Assembly (NCBI RefSeq): GCF_004335085.1 | Contig: NZ_RQRS01000001.1 | Coordinates: forward strand, 62,001-126,000 | Direction of reading: 5' to 3' | Origin: Pedobacter nototheniae | GTDB lineage: Bacteria; Bacteroidota; Bacteroidia; Sphingobacteriales; Sphingobacteriaceae | DNA length: 64,000 nucleotides | Shown: in pieces, positions 36,984-44,116 of the stretch | How positions within the stretch are numbered: the first letter of the stretch is position 1 | Layout of the letters: every line of letters starts with the position of its first letter | Translations under genes and position numbers: made by a program | The notes under the pieces: generated by a model | Database searches by the model: none | What the model was told of the DNA's origin: nothing | The model's input: only the letters and a program-made list of their open reading frames with translations

Positions 36984-37493
36984 CTATTCTTTTATAAAAC
37001 TAAAAAAAGATTTCCTGATATCCGCAAATTCTTCTTCAGGAATAGAGATTTCTGAATTAAAATAAACATGTCCCATAAAAACCATTTCCATATAGTTTGT
37101 CGTCATATAAAATGGAGTGGTAAAGCCATCAGGCAGTGTCCCATCAGTGCCCACTGCAATTACTTGTACTGTTTTACCCTTTAAGTTTCTACCAACTTCT
37201 TTGTTTAACGTAACCCAATCTGTTAATCTATCGAAAAAAGTTTTCATCCTTCCACTCATGGCATACCAGTAAACGGGCGTGGCAAATACAATGTGTTTGT
37301 GGTATAAAATTTCTTTGGCAAAAGTGTCAAAACAATCTTCCGTAGGATATTGATTATCGTAATTATAGGGAAGAAAGTAATGTTCAATAAGGTTAATTTG
37401 AGCATGTTCGATACCTTCCATCAATCTACTTACAAACCTTTGCGTATCGCCATTTAATCGGGCACTTCCATTAATAATTAAAATCTCGGCCAT
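36984..37493 (-). CDS. Flavodoxin-like NAD(P)H-dependent FMN oxidoreductase
   Basis: This 169-residue protein has a flavodoxin-like fold, with the FMN phosphate loop IINGSARLNGDTQRF at the N-terminus and FATPVYWYAMSGRMKTFFDRL near residue 80, as in NADPH-dependent FMN reductase and iron-sulfur flavoprotein families. The ATG at 37493 is chosen because it puts MAEILIING at the first strand; the frame begins 21 nt upstream. The Crp/Fnr gene lies just upstream on the same strand, so that regulator may control it. Confidence 0.85.
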   Translation of the reverse strand: MAEILIINGSARLNGDTQRFVSRLMEGIEHAQINLIEHYFLPYNYDNQYPTEDCFDTFAKEILYHKHIVFATPVYWYAMSGRMKTFFDRLTDWVTLNKEVGRNLKGKTVQVIAVGTDGTLPDGFTTPFYMTTNYMEMVFMGHVYFNSEISIPEEEFADIRKSFFSFIKE

Positions 37494-37540
37494 TTTACTT
37501 TTTAAGTATAACAATTATGCCGTCTGAAAGTTGTTTTACT

Positions 37541-38116
37541 TTAAGTAGTTTTTTGCTTCAATTGTTTTAAAAGCCTGTTAAAACTTCTGGTGGATATACC
37601 AAGATATGCTGCCATATCCTCTTTAGAAATGGTAATATGTTCGTCTGTTTGCAATTTTAGCAATTTATCTAATCCATATTCCAAAGTATATAATTGCTGA
37701 AACGAAGCCCGTGTGCTGGTTTGTATAATTCTGGTAGATAACTCTTGAAGCAAAATGTTATTAAACTCTGTATTTTCTTTAACCAGCTTAAGGAAAAAGT
37801 AATCCGGAATGGCATAAACGGTAACATCACTAATGGCTTCTACATTGCAAAGGCAATTTATTTTCTTTAGGGCTTCCAACTCTCCAACAACTTCGCCCTT
37901 GCCCAAAAATTCGATAATAAAATCTTTACCATTCTCTTCAGAAATAAAACATTTTGTTATCCCATCCTTAACAATATAAATATTTTTAATGGTATCGCCC
38001 TGCTCAATAAACCTAGTTCCTTTGGTAAAAGATTTAAGTCTGATATTTTTTTTCTGATCCGTTTCGGTATAAAAACGTTCAATAAACGATAAGAAAGTAA
38101 GGTTGGTGCGTAACAT
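37541..38116 (-). CDS. Crp/Fnr-family transcription regulator
   Basis: This 191-residue protein has an N-terminal cyclic-nucleotide-binding-like domain (about residues 25-125, with GTRFIEQGDTIKNIYIVKDG and GKGEVVGELEAL) and a short C-terminal helix-turn-helix, ISKEDMAAYLGISTRSFNRLLKQLK. There is no Cys cluster like that of Fnr, so an oxygen-sensing iron-sulfur site is not suggested. It is divergent from the HAD gene and upstream of the oxidoreductase gene on its own strand, either of which may be a target. Confidence 0.9.
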   Translation of the reverse strand: MLRTNLTFLSFIERFYTETDQKKNIRLKSFTKGTRFIEQGDTIKNIYIVKDGITKCFISEENGKDFIIEFLGKGEVVGELEALKKINCLCNVEAISDVTVYAIPDYFFLKLVKENTEFNNILLQELSTRIIQTSTRASFQQLYTLEYGLDKLLKLQTDEHITISKEDMAAYLGISTRSFNRLLKQLKQKTT

Positions 38117-38237
38117 ATTTCGGTACAGGACAATTGTCCTTTATCACGGATTTTAATTGATTTACTTTTGTCGCAGTAAAAGTAAACATAAGCATGAGAT
38201 CATCATAATATGAATACTCATTAAGAAATAAATACCT

Positions 38238-38933
38238 ATGAAAAACAAGATTACCGTAATTGCTTTTGATGCAGACGATACACTTTGGGTAAACGAACCT
38301 TATTTTCGTGAAACCGAAGCGAAATTTGCTGGTCTTTTGGAAGATTATTTGCCTCATCATACGGTAACAGCAGAATTATATAAGACTGAGATTGCCAATT
38401 TGCCATTATACGGTTACGGGATTAAAGGTTTTATGTTGAGCATGATTGAAACTGTTTTAAGGATAACAGAAGGAACGGTAAACCCATTAATTATTAGCAA
38501 GGCGATAGAGTTGGGGCAAGAGATGCTAAACAAACCTGTAGAATTGCTGGATGGGGTAGAAGATGTTTTAAAAGCGTTATTTGGTCGATATAAATTAGTG
38601 GTAGCCACAAAAGGAGATTTACTAGATCAGGAAAGAAAGCTTAAAAAATCGGGTTTGGATCACTATTTCCACCACATAGAAATAATGAGCGACAAACAAG
38701 AGAAAGACTATCTAAAATTACTTAAACACTTGGATTGCCCTCCAGAAGAGTTTTTAATGCTCGGAAACTCCTTAAAATCTGATGTTTTACCTGTTTTGGC
38801 TATTGGTGGTCATGCCGCACATATTCCATACCACACTACATGGGTACACGAGCATATCGATCACTCGATTGAGCATGATAATTTTTACCAGATGGATAGC
38901 TTGGCAGATGTTTTACCAAAATTAATTGTATGA
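38238..38933 (+). CDS. HAD-superfamily hydrolase
   Basis: This 231-residue cytoplasmic phosphatase-type protein has motif I AFDADDTLW (nucleophile Asp), motif II in VVATKGD, and motif IV in LMLGNSLKSDVLPVLAIGG, with a helical cap between I and II. It resembles nucleotidase-like HAD proteins (YjjG type), but the substrate cannot be read. Its stop overlaps the next start by 4 bp (ATGA), so it is coupled to the acetyltransferase-like gene. Confidence 0.9.
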   Translation: MKNKITVIAFDADDTLWVNEPYFRETEAKFAGLLEDYLPHHTVTAELYKTEIANLPLYGYGIKGFMLSMIETVLRITEGTVNPLIISKAIELGQEMLNKPVELLDGVEDVLKALFGRYKLVVATKGDLLDQERKLKKSGLDHYFHHIEIMSDKQEKDYLKLLKHLDCPPEEFLMLGNSLKSDVLPVLAIGGHAAHIPYHTTWVHEHIDHSIEHDNFYQMDSLADVLPKLIV

Positions 38934-39577
38934 GAAATAAAATAGATATAGAAACCTGGATTAGAAAAGATCACTTTAATTTTTTTAACACTTTCGAAGA
39001 ACCTTTCTTTGGGATTACAGTAGATATAGATTGTACTTTTACGTACCATGAAGCTAAAAAACTGGGTGTTTCATTTTTCTTACTTTACTTGTATAAATCT
39101 TTAGAAGCCGCTAATAAAATAGAGCCCTTTAGATATAGAATTATAGATAACGAAGTTTGGAGTTATGATGCAATACACGCCTCGGCAACTATTAGCAGGC
39201 CCAATGGAACTTTTGGCTTCAGTTATATTGATTTTCACTCTGATTTTTCTGAATTTAAAATCGGCGCATTAGCTGAAATTAAAAAAGTAGAAAATAGTAC
39301 AGGATTAGTTTTGGGTTCATCCGGACAAAATGTAATCCATTATTCGGCTTTGCCATGGTTAGATTTTAAGTCAATGTCTCACGCCCGAAAGTTTTCCATT
39401 CCAGATAGTTGCCCTAAAATTTCATTTGGAAAGGTTAGAAATGAGGGAGATAAAAAAATAATGACAGTTTCTATTCACGTAAATCATGCCCTAATGGATG
39501 GGATTCATGTAAGTCAGTTTGTAGATTGTTATCAGCAGTTACTAAATGAAAGCATAAAGCAATTAATACCGGGCTAA
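38930..39577 (+). CDS. Chloramphenicol acetyltransferase-like (CatA family) protein
   Basis: This 215-residue protein has the CAT trimer fold, including the catalytic region VNHALMDGIHVSQFVD. The usual HHxxxDG has Asn in place of the first His; the second, catalytic His and the Asp-Gly are kept. FGFSYIDFHSDFSEF and ALPWLDFKSMSHAR match the family. Whether it acts on chloramphenicol is doubtful: chromosomal homologues in Bacteroidota are common without known resistance. It is coupled to the HAD gene, which suggests a metabolic acyl transfer. Confidence 0.85.
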   Translation: MRNKIDIETWIRKDHFNFFNTFEEPFFGITVDIDCTFTYHEAKKLGVSFFLLYLYKSLEAANKIEPFRYRIIDNEVWSYDAIHASATISRPNGTFGFSYIDFHSDFSEFKIGALAEIKKVENSTGLVLGSSGQNVIHYSALPWLDFKSMSHARKFSIPDSCPKISFGKVRNEGDKKIMTVSIHVNHALMDGIHVSQFVDCYQQLLNESIKQLIPG

Positions 39578-39611
39578 TATTCTGTTAATAAATAGGCCTT
39601 AATTTAGGTAC

Positions 39612-39818
39612 ATGCTTATAGCAGTATTTATCATTCCTATTTATATTCTTGGTTTTATTGCAATGTTTTCCATGGAATCTCTATGTAAAGCATCGCTTTT
39701 TCTACTGCTAATAACGGTTGCAACTTTTATTTTGTACCTTTTTATAGCTTATCCATTTGAGTCTGCACTGTTTGTAGGCAGCCTGATGCTAATGTCTACT
39801 TTGAAGGTTAAAGAGTAA
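39612..39818 (+). CDS. Small hydrophobic membrane protein, hypothetical
   Basis: This 68-residue product is almost all membrane helix: MLIAVFIIPIYILGFIAMFS, then ASLFLLLITVATFILYLFIA, then a weaker third stretch ending TLKVKE. It lies 34 bp after the acetyltransferase-like gene and just before tRNA-Ala. No family is recognised. Coding nature is supported by length without stop and by hydrophobic pattern, not by homology. Confidence 0.5.
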   Translation: MLIAVFIIPIYILGFIAMFSMESLCKASLFLLLITVATFILYLFIAYPFESALFVGSLMLMSTLKVKE

Positions 39819-39879
39819 AAAAACAAGTTTCACTTTAATTTGCAAACAACAAACTAATTGCTATTTTTGCCAACCACAA

Positions 39880-39953
39880 GGGGGATTAGCTCATTTGGCT
39901 AGAGCGCTTCGCTGGCAGTGAAGAGGTGATCGGTTCGAATCCGATATTCTCCA
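39880..39953 (+). tRNA. tRNA-Ala, anticodon GGC
   Basis: The cloverleaf folds fully: acceptor stem GGGGGAT with ATTCTCC (two G-T pairs), D-arm GCTC/GAGC, anticodon loop CTGGCAG with GGC at 39914-39916, and T-arm ATCGG-TTCGAAT-CCGAT. Discriminator A is at 39953; CCA is not encoded. The integrase gene begins 102 bp downstream, so the 3' part of this tRNA is the likely prophage attachment site. Confidence 0.96.
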
Positions 39954-39958
39954 CCCTT

Positions 39959-39993
39959 AAAGGCCGATTTATTCATTTAGATCGGCCTTTTTT
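39959..39993 (+). terminator. Terminator after tRNA-Ala
   Basis: A 10-bp perfect stem (39959-39968 with 39981-39990) with a 12-nt loop is followed by a T-run. Confidence 0.9.
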
Positions 39994-40055
39994 ATTTCAA
40001 TTCTACAAGCATTTTTGTATATTTCAACACAAATGTTTTACAAAAGTTTTTCAAA

Positions 40056-41351
40056 ATGCCCACCTTCAAAGCAATCGTATTAGAACATCATAAAAAAAAG
40101 GATAACACCTGGAACGTTAAGATCAGGCTAACCCACAAAAGATTGGTGCGGTATATCGACTCACCAATTTTTTTGGTTAAGGCACAGTTGAATAGAAAAT
40201 TTGAAATCAAGGATGACTACATCATTGATTTATTAAATGAAACTCTAAAAAATTATAGGGACGAAGTCTCTAAACTTGGTATGTCAGCATTTTCCATGAC
40301 TGCCGATGAGCTAAAAGTATTTCTTGAGAAAAAATTCGAGTCTAAGCAAGAGGTGGATGGACAAAAGGTCAACTTTATCAAATTTGCCCGGGAATACATT
40401 GATAAGATTAAAAAAGAGGGTAGGGATTCAAAGGCGATGACTTATAATGCCATCATTAATTCCATTGAAGATTATTTCAAAAGGAGCGATGTTGATATTG
40501 CCGAGATTAATTACAAGTTTTTGTTAGGTTGGGAGGCATTTCTTAAAACGGAGAGGAAAATGATTCGGAAAAACCAACATGGCATATTAAGAGAAATCAC
40601 CAGAGCGGCCGCAACTGATTCAGGCGTCTTCCATTACATGAAGGAATTACGTACCATCTTTAATGAAGCAATAAAGAACTTCAATGATGAAGATACTGGT
40701 GAAATTTTGATTAAACATTACCCTTTCAGAAAATATAAAATAGGCAATGCTCCTAAAACAAAAAAGCGTAATCTCACAAAAGAAGAGATAAATGCCATAA
40801 TCGATGTTGATACTTCATCCGAGAAAAAAGGTAGTTTGCTGGAATTAGGAAAGGATGTTGGTCTATTATGTTTTTATCTAATCGGTATGAATACAACAGA
40901 CCTATTTCACATCGATAAGTATGAGAATGGTAGATTATCCTATAACAGAAGAAAAACTAGAGGGGAGAGGGCAGATGATGCCTATATTTCGATAAAGGTT
41001 GAACCAGAAGCAGAAGCTATCCTCAATAAATATAGAGATGAAGATAATAGAAGGGTTTTTTCATTTCATTTAAGATATTCTGATGAGCGGAATTTCAACA
41101 AAGGTGTTAACGATGGTTTGAAACAAGTCGCAAAGAGAGCTGAGATCGATAAAGAAGTTACTTCAGTTTTTCTAAGACATACCTGGGCTACGATTGCAAG
41201 GAATAAATGCAATATCGATAAAGATATTATTGGTAAGGCACTCAACCATGTGGATGCTATAGGAACAATAACAGATGTCTATATCGAAACAGACTGGTCC
41301 ATAATTGACGAGGCAAACAGAAAGGTTTTAGATTTTATAAATGAAAAGTAA
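40056..41351 (+). CDS. Phage tyrosine integrase with Asn at the first catalytic Arg position
   Basis: This 431-residue recombinase should insert and excise the prophage at the tRNA-Ala gene. It has an N-terminal arm-binding region, a SAM-like core-binding domain (about residues 110-215), and a C-terminal catalytic domain with Arg374-His375 (FLRHTWATIA), His398 and the nucleophile Tyr409 (TDVYIETDW). Where the first catalytic Arg is expected, the sequence reads GMNTTDL, with Asn279. The CTnDOT integrase also lacks this Arg. The gene points away from the tRNA, as usual at an integrated left end. It has its own terminator. Confidence 0.92.
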   Translation: MPTFKAIVLEHHKKKDNTWNVKIRLTHKRLVRYIDSPIFLVKAQLNRKFEIKDDYIIDLLNETLKNYRDEVSKLGMSAFSMTADELKVFLEKKFESKQEVDGQKVNFIKFAREYIDKIKKEGRDSKAMTYNAIINSIEDYFKRSDVDIAEINYKFLLGWEAFLKTERKMIRKNQHGILREITRAAATDSGVFHYMKELRTIFNEAIKNFNDEDTGEILIKHYPFRKYKIGNAPKTKKRNLTKEEINAIIDVDTSSEKKGSLLELGKDVGLLCFYLIGMNTTDLFHIDKYENGRLSYNRRKTRGERADDAYISIKVEPEAEAILNKYRDEDNRRVFSFHLRYSDERNFNKGVNDGLKQVAKRAEIDKEVTSVFLRHTWATIARNKCNIDKDIIGKALNHVDAIGTITDVYIETDWSIIDEANRKVLDFINEK

Positions 41352-41374
41352 AGCCCGACCAGCAAGTCGGGCTT
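41351..41374 (+). terminator. Hairpin terminator of the integrase gene
   Basis: A 9-bp perfect stem (41351-41359 with 41366-41374) starts on the last base of the stop codon. The T-run is short, so efficiency is uncertain. Confidence 0.65.
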
Positions 41375-41442
41375 AATTGTGATTAACTTTGGTCAGCAAA
41401 ACCAAATATCACAACAACAGGCCAAAAATAGGAAATTTTAAC

Positions 41443-41474
41443 AATAAAAAACCGATTATCTTTCGATAACCGGT
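41443..41474 (-). terminator. Terminator of the prophage late operon
   Basis: On the minus strand a 10-bp stem with one G-T pair (41474-41465 with 41460-41451) is followed by six T residues. It lies 25 bp after the last lysis gene and closes the long minus-strand transcript. Confidence 0.85.
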
Positions 41475-41498
41475 CCAACAATAAAACAAACAAACATC

Positions 41499-42149
41499 CT
41501 ATTTTCTAAATCCTAACCAAAGGAAAAAACCAATTACCGCCCCAATTCCTATCCATATAAAAAAGTCTGGACGAGTTTCCTTAAATTTCTCAAACTTGCT
41601 TTCCTGTATTTTAACTTCCTTCAATGATGCTTCAACGCTATCCTTGATCTCATTCTTGAGATTTACTTTATGTTTTGTGGTATCAACCTTTTCAAGCTGA
41701 TTACTATTGGTTCGCTTGATCTGCATTTCTGTAAATGGCATATCTGAAGATCCTTTTGTTCCGCTCACTCTAATAGTTGCCTCACCAGTTTTGTCATTTT
41801 TAAAAACAGTGATACTAACTTGCTTATTTGAGATATCAACAAGCTTAAAAGCGGTATCACCCTTCGAGCTATTTTCATCCAATCTAAACTTTGCAGTCAA
41901 TTCCAAAGGAATTGAAGAAAGAGCGTGCTGCTTTATGTTAATTTCTTCAGTACTGAAAGCATTTGATCTATCATATTTGAATGAATTCAAGACTGAAGAA
42001 CTATCAACCTTTAATGAGCTGACTTTGATGTCATTTTTGAATGAAGTAGTTTCAAGTTTGCTTTCTTTCGTTTTGTGCTTTAGTATCCGGCATCCATTGC
42101 TTGGCGCAATGAGCACGATGATTGCTAAAACAATAAATACCTTTTTCAT
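41499..42149 (-). CDS. Prophage lysis protein, candidate single-chain spanin (lipoprotein signal plus C-terminal membrane helix)
   Basis: This 216-residue protein begins with a lipoprotein-type signal (VLIAPSNGCRIL, Cys20) and ends with a membrane helix (FFIWIGIGAVIGFFLWLGF) and two basic residues. The middle is rich in Lys, Ser, Thr and Val and looks periplasmic. An N-terminal outer-membrane anchor and a C-terminal inner-membrane anchor in one chain is the u-spanin layout known from phage T1 gp11. It lies directly after the endolysin and a small membrane protein, and its ATG overlaps the latter's TGA by 4 bp. Function is inferred from topology and place only. Confidence 0.55.
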   Translation of the reverse strand: MKKVFIVLAIIVLIAPSNGCRILKHKTKESKLETTSFKNDIKVSSLKVDSSSVLNSFKYDRSNAFSTEEINIKQHALSSIPLELTAKFRLDENSSKGDTAFKLVDISNKQVSITVFKNDKTGEATIRVSGTKGSSDMPFTEMQIKRTNSNQLEKVDTTKHKVNLKNEIKDSVEASLKEVKIQESKFEKFKETRPDFFIWIGIGAVIGFFLWLGFRK

Positions 42150-42454
42150 TTCTTTATGGATTTAATGATAATTGTACTCTTCTTGGTAGAATCTATCTTA
42201 AACAAGCTCTTGAGTTCCTGATATGAATTATCAGATCTGCTTACAATAACTCCCTGTAAACTGTCCTTTTCACGTCTTTCTTTAATTATTATCAGATCTC
42301 TAACCTCAATCTGTTTTTGATAATAGGATTTATCCTGATCTCTTAGTTCCCTGCTTTCGGTTAAACTTGCTCTGCTTTGAATGGCGATATATGATGCTAG
42401 GCTTGAAACTGCGGCAAATAGCCACGTAAGTGTTTTTTGAGTTGTAGTTGCCAT
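42146..42454 (-). CDS. Small prophage membrane protein with coiled coil (holin or i-spanin candidate)
   Basis: This 102-residue protein has one N-terminal membrane helix (about residues 8-27, TLTWLFAAVSSLASYIAI) and a long charged helix (about 33-75, SRELRDQDKSYYQKQIEVRD onward) that should form a coiled coil. This is the layout of an Rz-type inner-membrane spanin; a holin is possible but usually has more helices. It lies between the endolysin (16 bp) and the spanin-like lipoprotein (4-bp overlap), so it belongs to the lysis cassette. Confidence 0.55.
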   Translation of the reverse strand: MATTTQKTLTWLFAAVSSLASYIAIQSRASLTESRELRDQDKSYYQKQIEVRDLIIIKERREKDSLQGVIVSRSDNSYQELKSLFKIDSTKKSTIIIKSIKK

Positions 42455-42470
42455 TCTTATTAATCATTGT

Positions 42471-43025
42471 TTAAGCTTCTGACGTTTTAGCTGGCGTACC
42501 ATCTAAATTTTTATAATAGTGTTTTTTAACTCCTAATGGTTGGACGGTGAAAGGTGCACGTCTTACATCTGTAATTTCAGATTTAGAAATCCATGTACAG
42601 CACCAACTATTTGATTGATTTCCTCCATAACAGCGAAAATGGGTTGAATTTTCTCCAACAATATAGGTGACATGTCCGCCTCCATTTCTTTCTTTAATGG
42701 CAGTGTCTCCAACGCATGCATCCTTTATTTCAACTTTTTTACCCCAAGTCCTCCACCACAAAGCCGAAAGTAAATTTGGGGCGGGCAATTTCAACCAACC
42801 AGTTCTGAACGCACAAATACCTTTTGCTAGGCCACACCAAGGCACCTCATCATTTGGGTACCAGCCAGATACGCCAAGTTGTTTTGCCCAGCTCATGATA
42901 TCCACGTTGTTTTCTTTACCCTTGATTTCCATCAAACCATTATGCCTGATCGCTTCCTGTAATTCTTTCGGAAGATTTGGCTCAGTGTTTAACCAAGCAT
43001 CAATACCTGTAAATAACTTTCCCAT
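42471..43025 (-). CDS. Endolysin, CHAP-like peptidoglycan hydrolase (TIGR02594-type)
   Basis: This 184-residue protein should cut the cell wall at the end of the lytic cycle. It has the Cys/His amidase pattern: WCGLAKGICAF with the catalytic Cys near residue 63, ERNGGGHVTYIVGE with the His near residue 117, and YGGNQSN after it, as in TIGR02594 proteins. The N-terminus (LPKELQEAIRHNGLMEIKGKENN) is also typical. There is no signal peptide, so release depends on a holin. It is the first gene of the lysis cassette after the moron at 43147. Confidence 0.85.
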   Translation of the reverse strand: MGKLFTGIDAWLNTEPNLPKELQEAIRHNGLMEIKGKENNVDIMSWAKQLGVSGWYPNDEVPWCGLAKGICAFRTGWLKLPAPNLLSALWWRTWGKKVEIKDACVGDTAIKERNGGGHVTYIVGENSTHFRCYGGNQSNSWCCTWISKSEITDVRRAPFTVQPLGVKKHYYKNLDGTPAKTSEA

Positions 43026-43146
43026 AAGTCAAAGTTAGGCAAAAACATAACCAAAAGATATGTTTTGCTAATGACGTTATCAAATGCAAATAGGAATTAT
43101 TTTCAAATACATAATTTTAGCGTTAGTAGTTAATAAATAGCTAACA

Positions 43147-43434
43147 ATGAGAAAGATTTCATTAATATTTTTGTGCCTTACGGTTTTTATCTCCTGTAAA
43201 AAAACGGATAAACCATCTTTAATTGGAACATGGGTATCGATTGATCAAACGACACAGTTTACTATAAAAGATGTAAATGGTAAGGGGGATATTGATAGTT
43301 TTAAATTAGAAGGTGATCAATTAACATGGAAGCTAAACGACCTTAAAACGGTTTACAAAGTGGTTAGTATTCAACCAGCATCTTTAACCTTGAAGGAAAA
43401 TGAAAGGATAATTTACTTTTCACGCATGTATTAA
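43147..43434 (+). CDS. Small lipoprotein in the prophage, opposite to the late genes (moron)
   Basis: This 95-residue protein has a lipoprotein signal (VFISCKKTDKP, Cys17) followed by one small beta domain that starts SLIGTWVSIDQTTQFTIKD, like lipocalin-type lipoproteins of Bacteroidota. It runs against the late operon, has its own upstream region of about 110 bp and its own strong terminator. This is the layout of a moron, a gene expressed from a prophage independent of phage growth. A role in superinfection exclusion or host fitness is possible; no function is recognised. Confidence 0.75.
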   Translation: MRKISLIFLCLTVFISCKKTDKPSLIGTWVSIDQTTQFTIKDVNGKGDIDSFKLEGDQLTWKLNDLKTVYKVVSIQPASLTLKENERIIYFSRMY

Positions 43435-43454
43435 ACAAGCATTAAATAACATTT

Positions 43455-43489
43455 AAGCCCCGTTAAACATTTATTTAACGGGGCTTTTT
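43455..43489 (+). terminator. Terminator of the prophage lipoprotein gene
   Basis: A 13-bp perfect stem (43455-43467 with 43474-43486) with a 6-nt loop is followed by a T-run on the plus strand only, so the opposing late operon should read through it. Confidence 0.9.
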
Positions 43490-43492
43490 GTT

Positions 43493-43762
43493 TTAAGCAG
43501 CTGGAGTAAAGTCAGCTAGGATAGCCGCTATTTCCGTATTAATTGAGACCATTACCTGGTTATCCATTTCAGCACCGTTAAACGTTACCGAAAGTATAGT
43601 TCCATGTTTTGAAACGGAAAGGTTTGCTGTTCCCTTTGTTCCATTAACCTTAATTTCTAAAGGCAAAGCGTCATTTTCACTTTCGTACTCATAATTTAAA
43701 TTCCATCCGTTTACCACATCATTATCGTAATGTTTGGTAACTGTTTTAGTGTTCTTTCTCAT
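43493..43762 (-). CDS. Hypothetical prophage protein
   Basis: This 89-residue protein is not recognised. It begins MRKNTKTVTKHYDNDVVNGW and continues with beta-strand-like stretches (LPLEIKVNGTKGTANLSVSK) and no membrane segment. It lies 7 bp after the 112-residue gene, downstream of the large tail protein, in the place where lambda-like phages carry small tail-fibre or tail-assembly accessories. Codon use looks like its neighbours. Confidence 0.6.
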   Translation of the reverse strand: MRKNTKTVTKHYDNDVVNGWNLNYEYESENDALPLEIKVNGTKGTANLSVSKHGTILSVTFNGAEMDNQVMVSINTEIAAILADFTPAA

Positions 43763-43769
43763 TTTATAT

Positions 43770-44108
43770 TTATTTATCTGTTAATTCCATTATTTTCTTG
43801 CAGGTAGGTAAATTATCAAAATCGACCATTTTAATTTCATCTAAAGCCATTGCAGCGAGTTGAAGAAAATCTATTTGCAAAGGCGTTAGATTTAATTCAA
43901 TGTCACCTCCTGGTTTTACATCAAACATAATTTGTCCTGGTTGATCACCGTCACGAAAATTATATTCAATAACTTCTTTTTGGGTAATTACTGTTTGTTG
44001 TCTTAAATCATCCATCTGTATCATTTCGATGTAGCTGCCTTTAGTGGGCATTAAAGGCATTAATGTACCCTGTATTATTAATCTATCTTTGAATGTTGCT
44101 TTCATCAT
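43770..44108 (-). CDS. Hypothetical prophage protein after the tail tip gene
   Basis: This 112-residue protein is not recognised. It has alternating beta-like stretches in the first part (DRLIIQGTLMPLMPTKGSYI) and a helical end (LQIDFLQLAAMALDEIKMV). It starts 8 bp after the stop of the 1585-residue tail gene and is clearly in the same transcript. A fibre assembly or baseplate accessory role fits the place, but no motif supports it. Confidence 0.6.
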   Translation of the reverse strand: MMKATFKDRLIIQGTLMPLMPTKGSYIEMIQMDDLRQQTVITQKEVIEYNFRDGDQPGQIMFDVKPGGDIELNLTPLQIDFLQLAAMALDEIKMVDFDNLPTCKKIMELTDK

Positions 44109-44116
44109 AATTTATT

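Noticed and set aside
38930..39577. Chloramphenicol resistance gene
   Set aside because: The fold matches, but the first His of HHxxxDG is Asn and the gene is coupled to a host HAD gene without any mobile element nearby.
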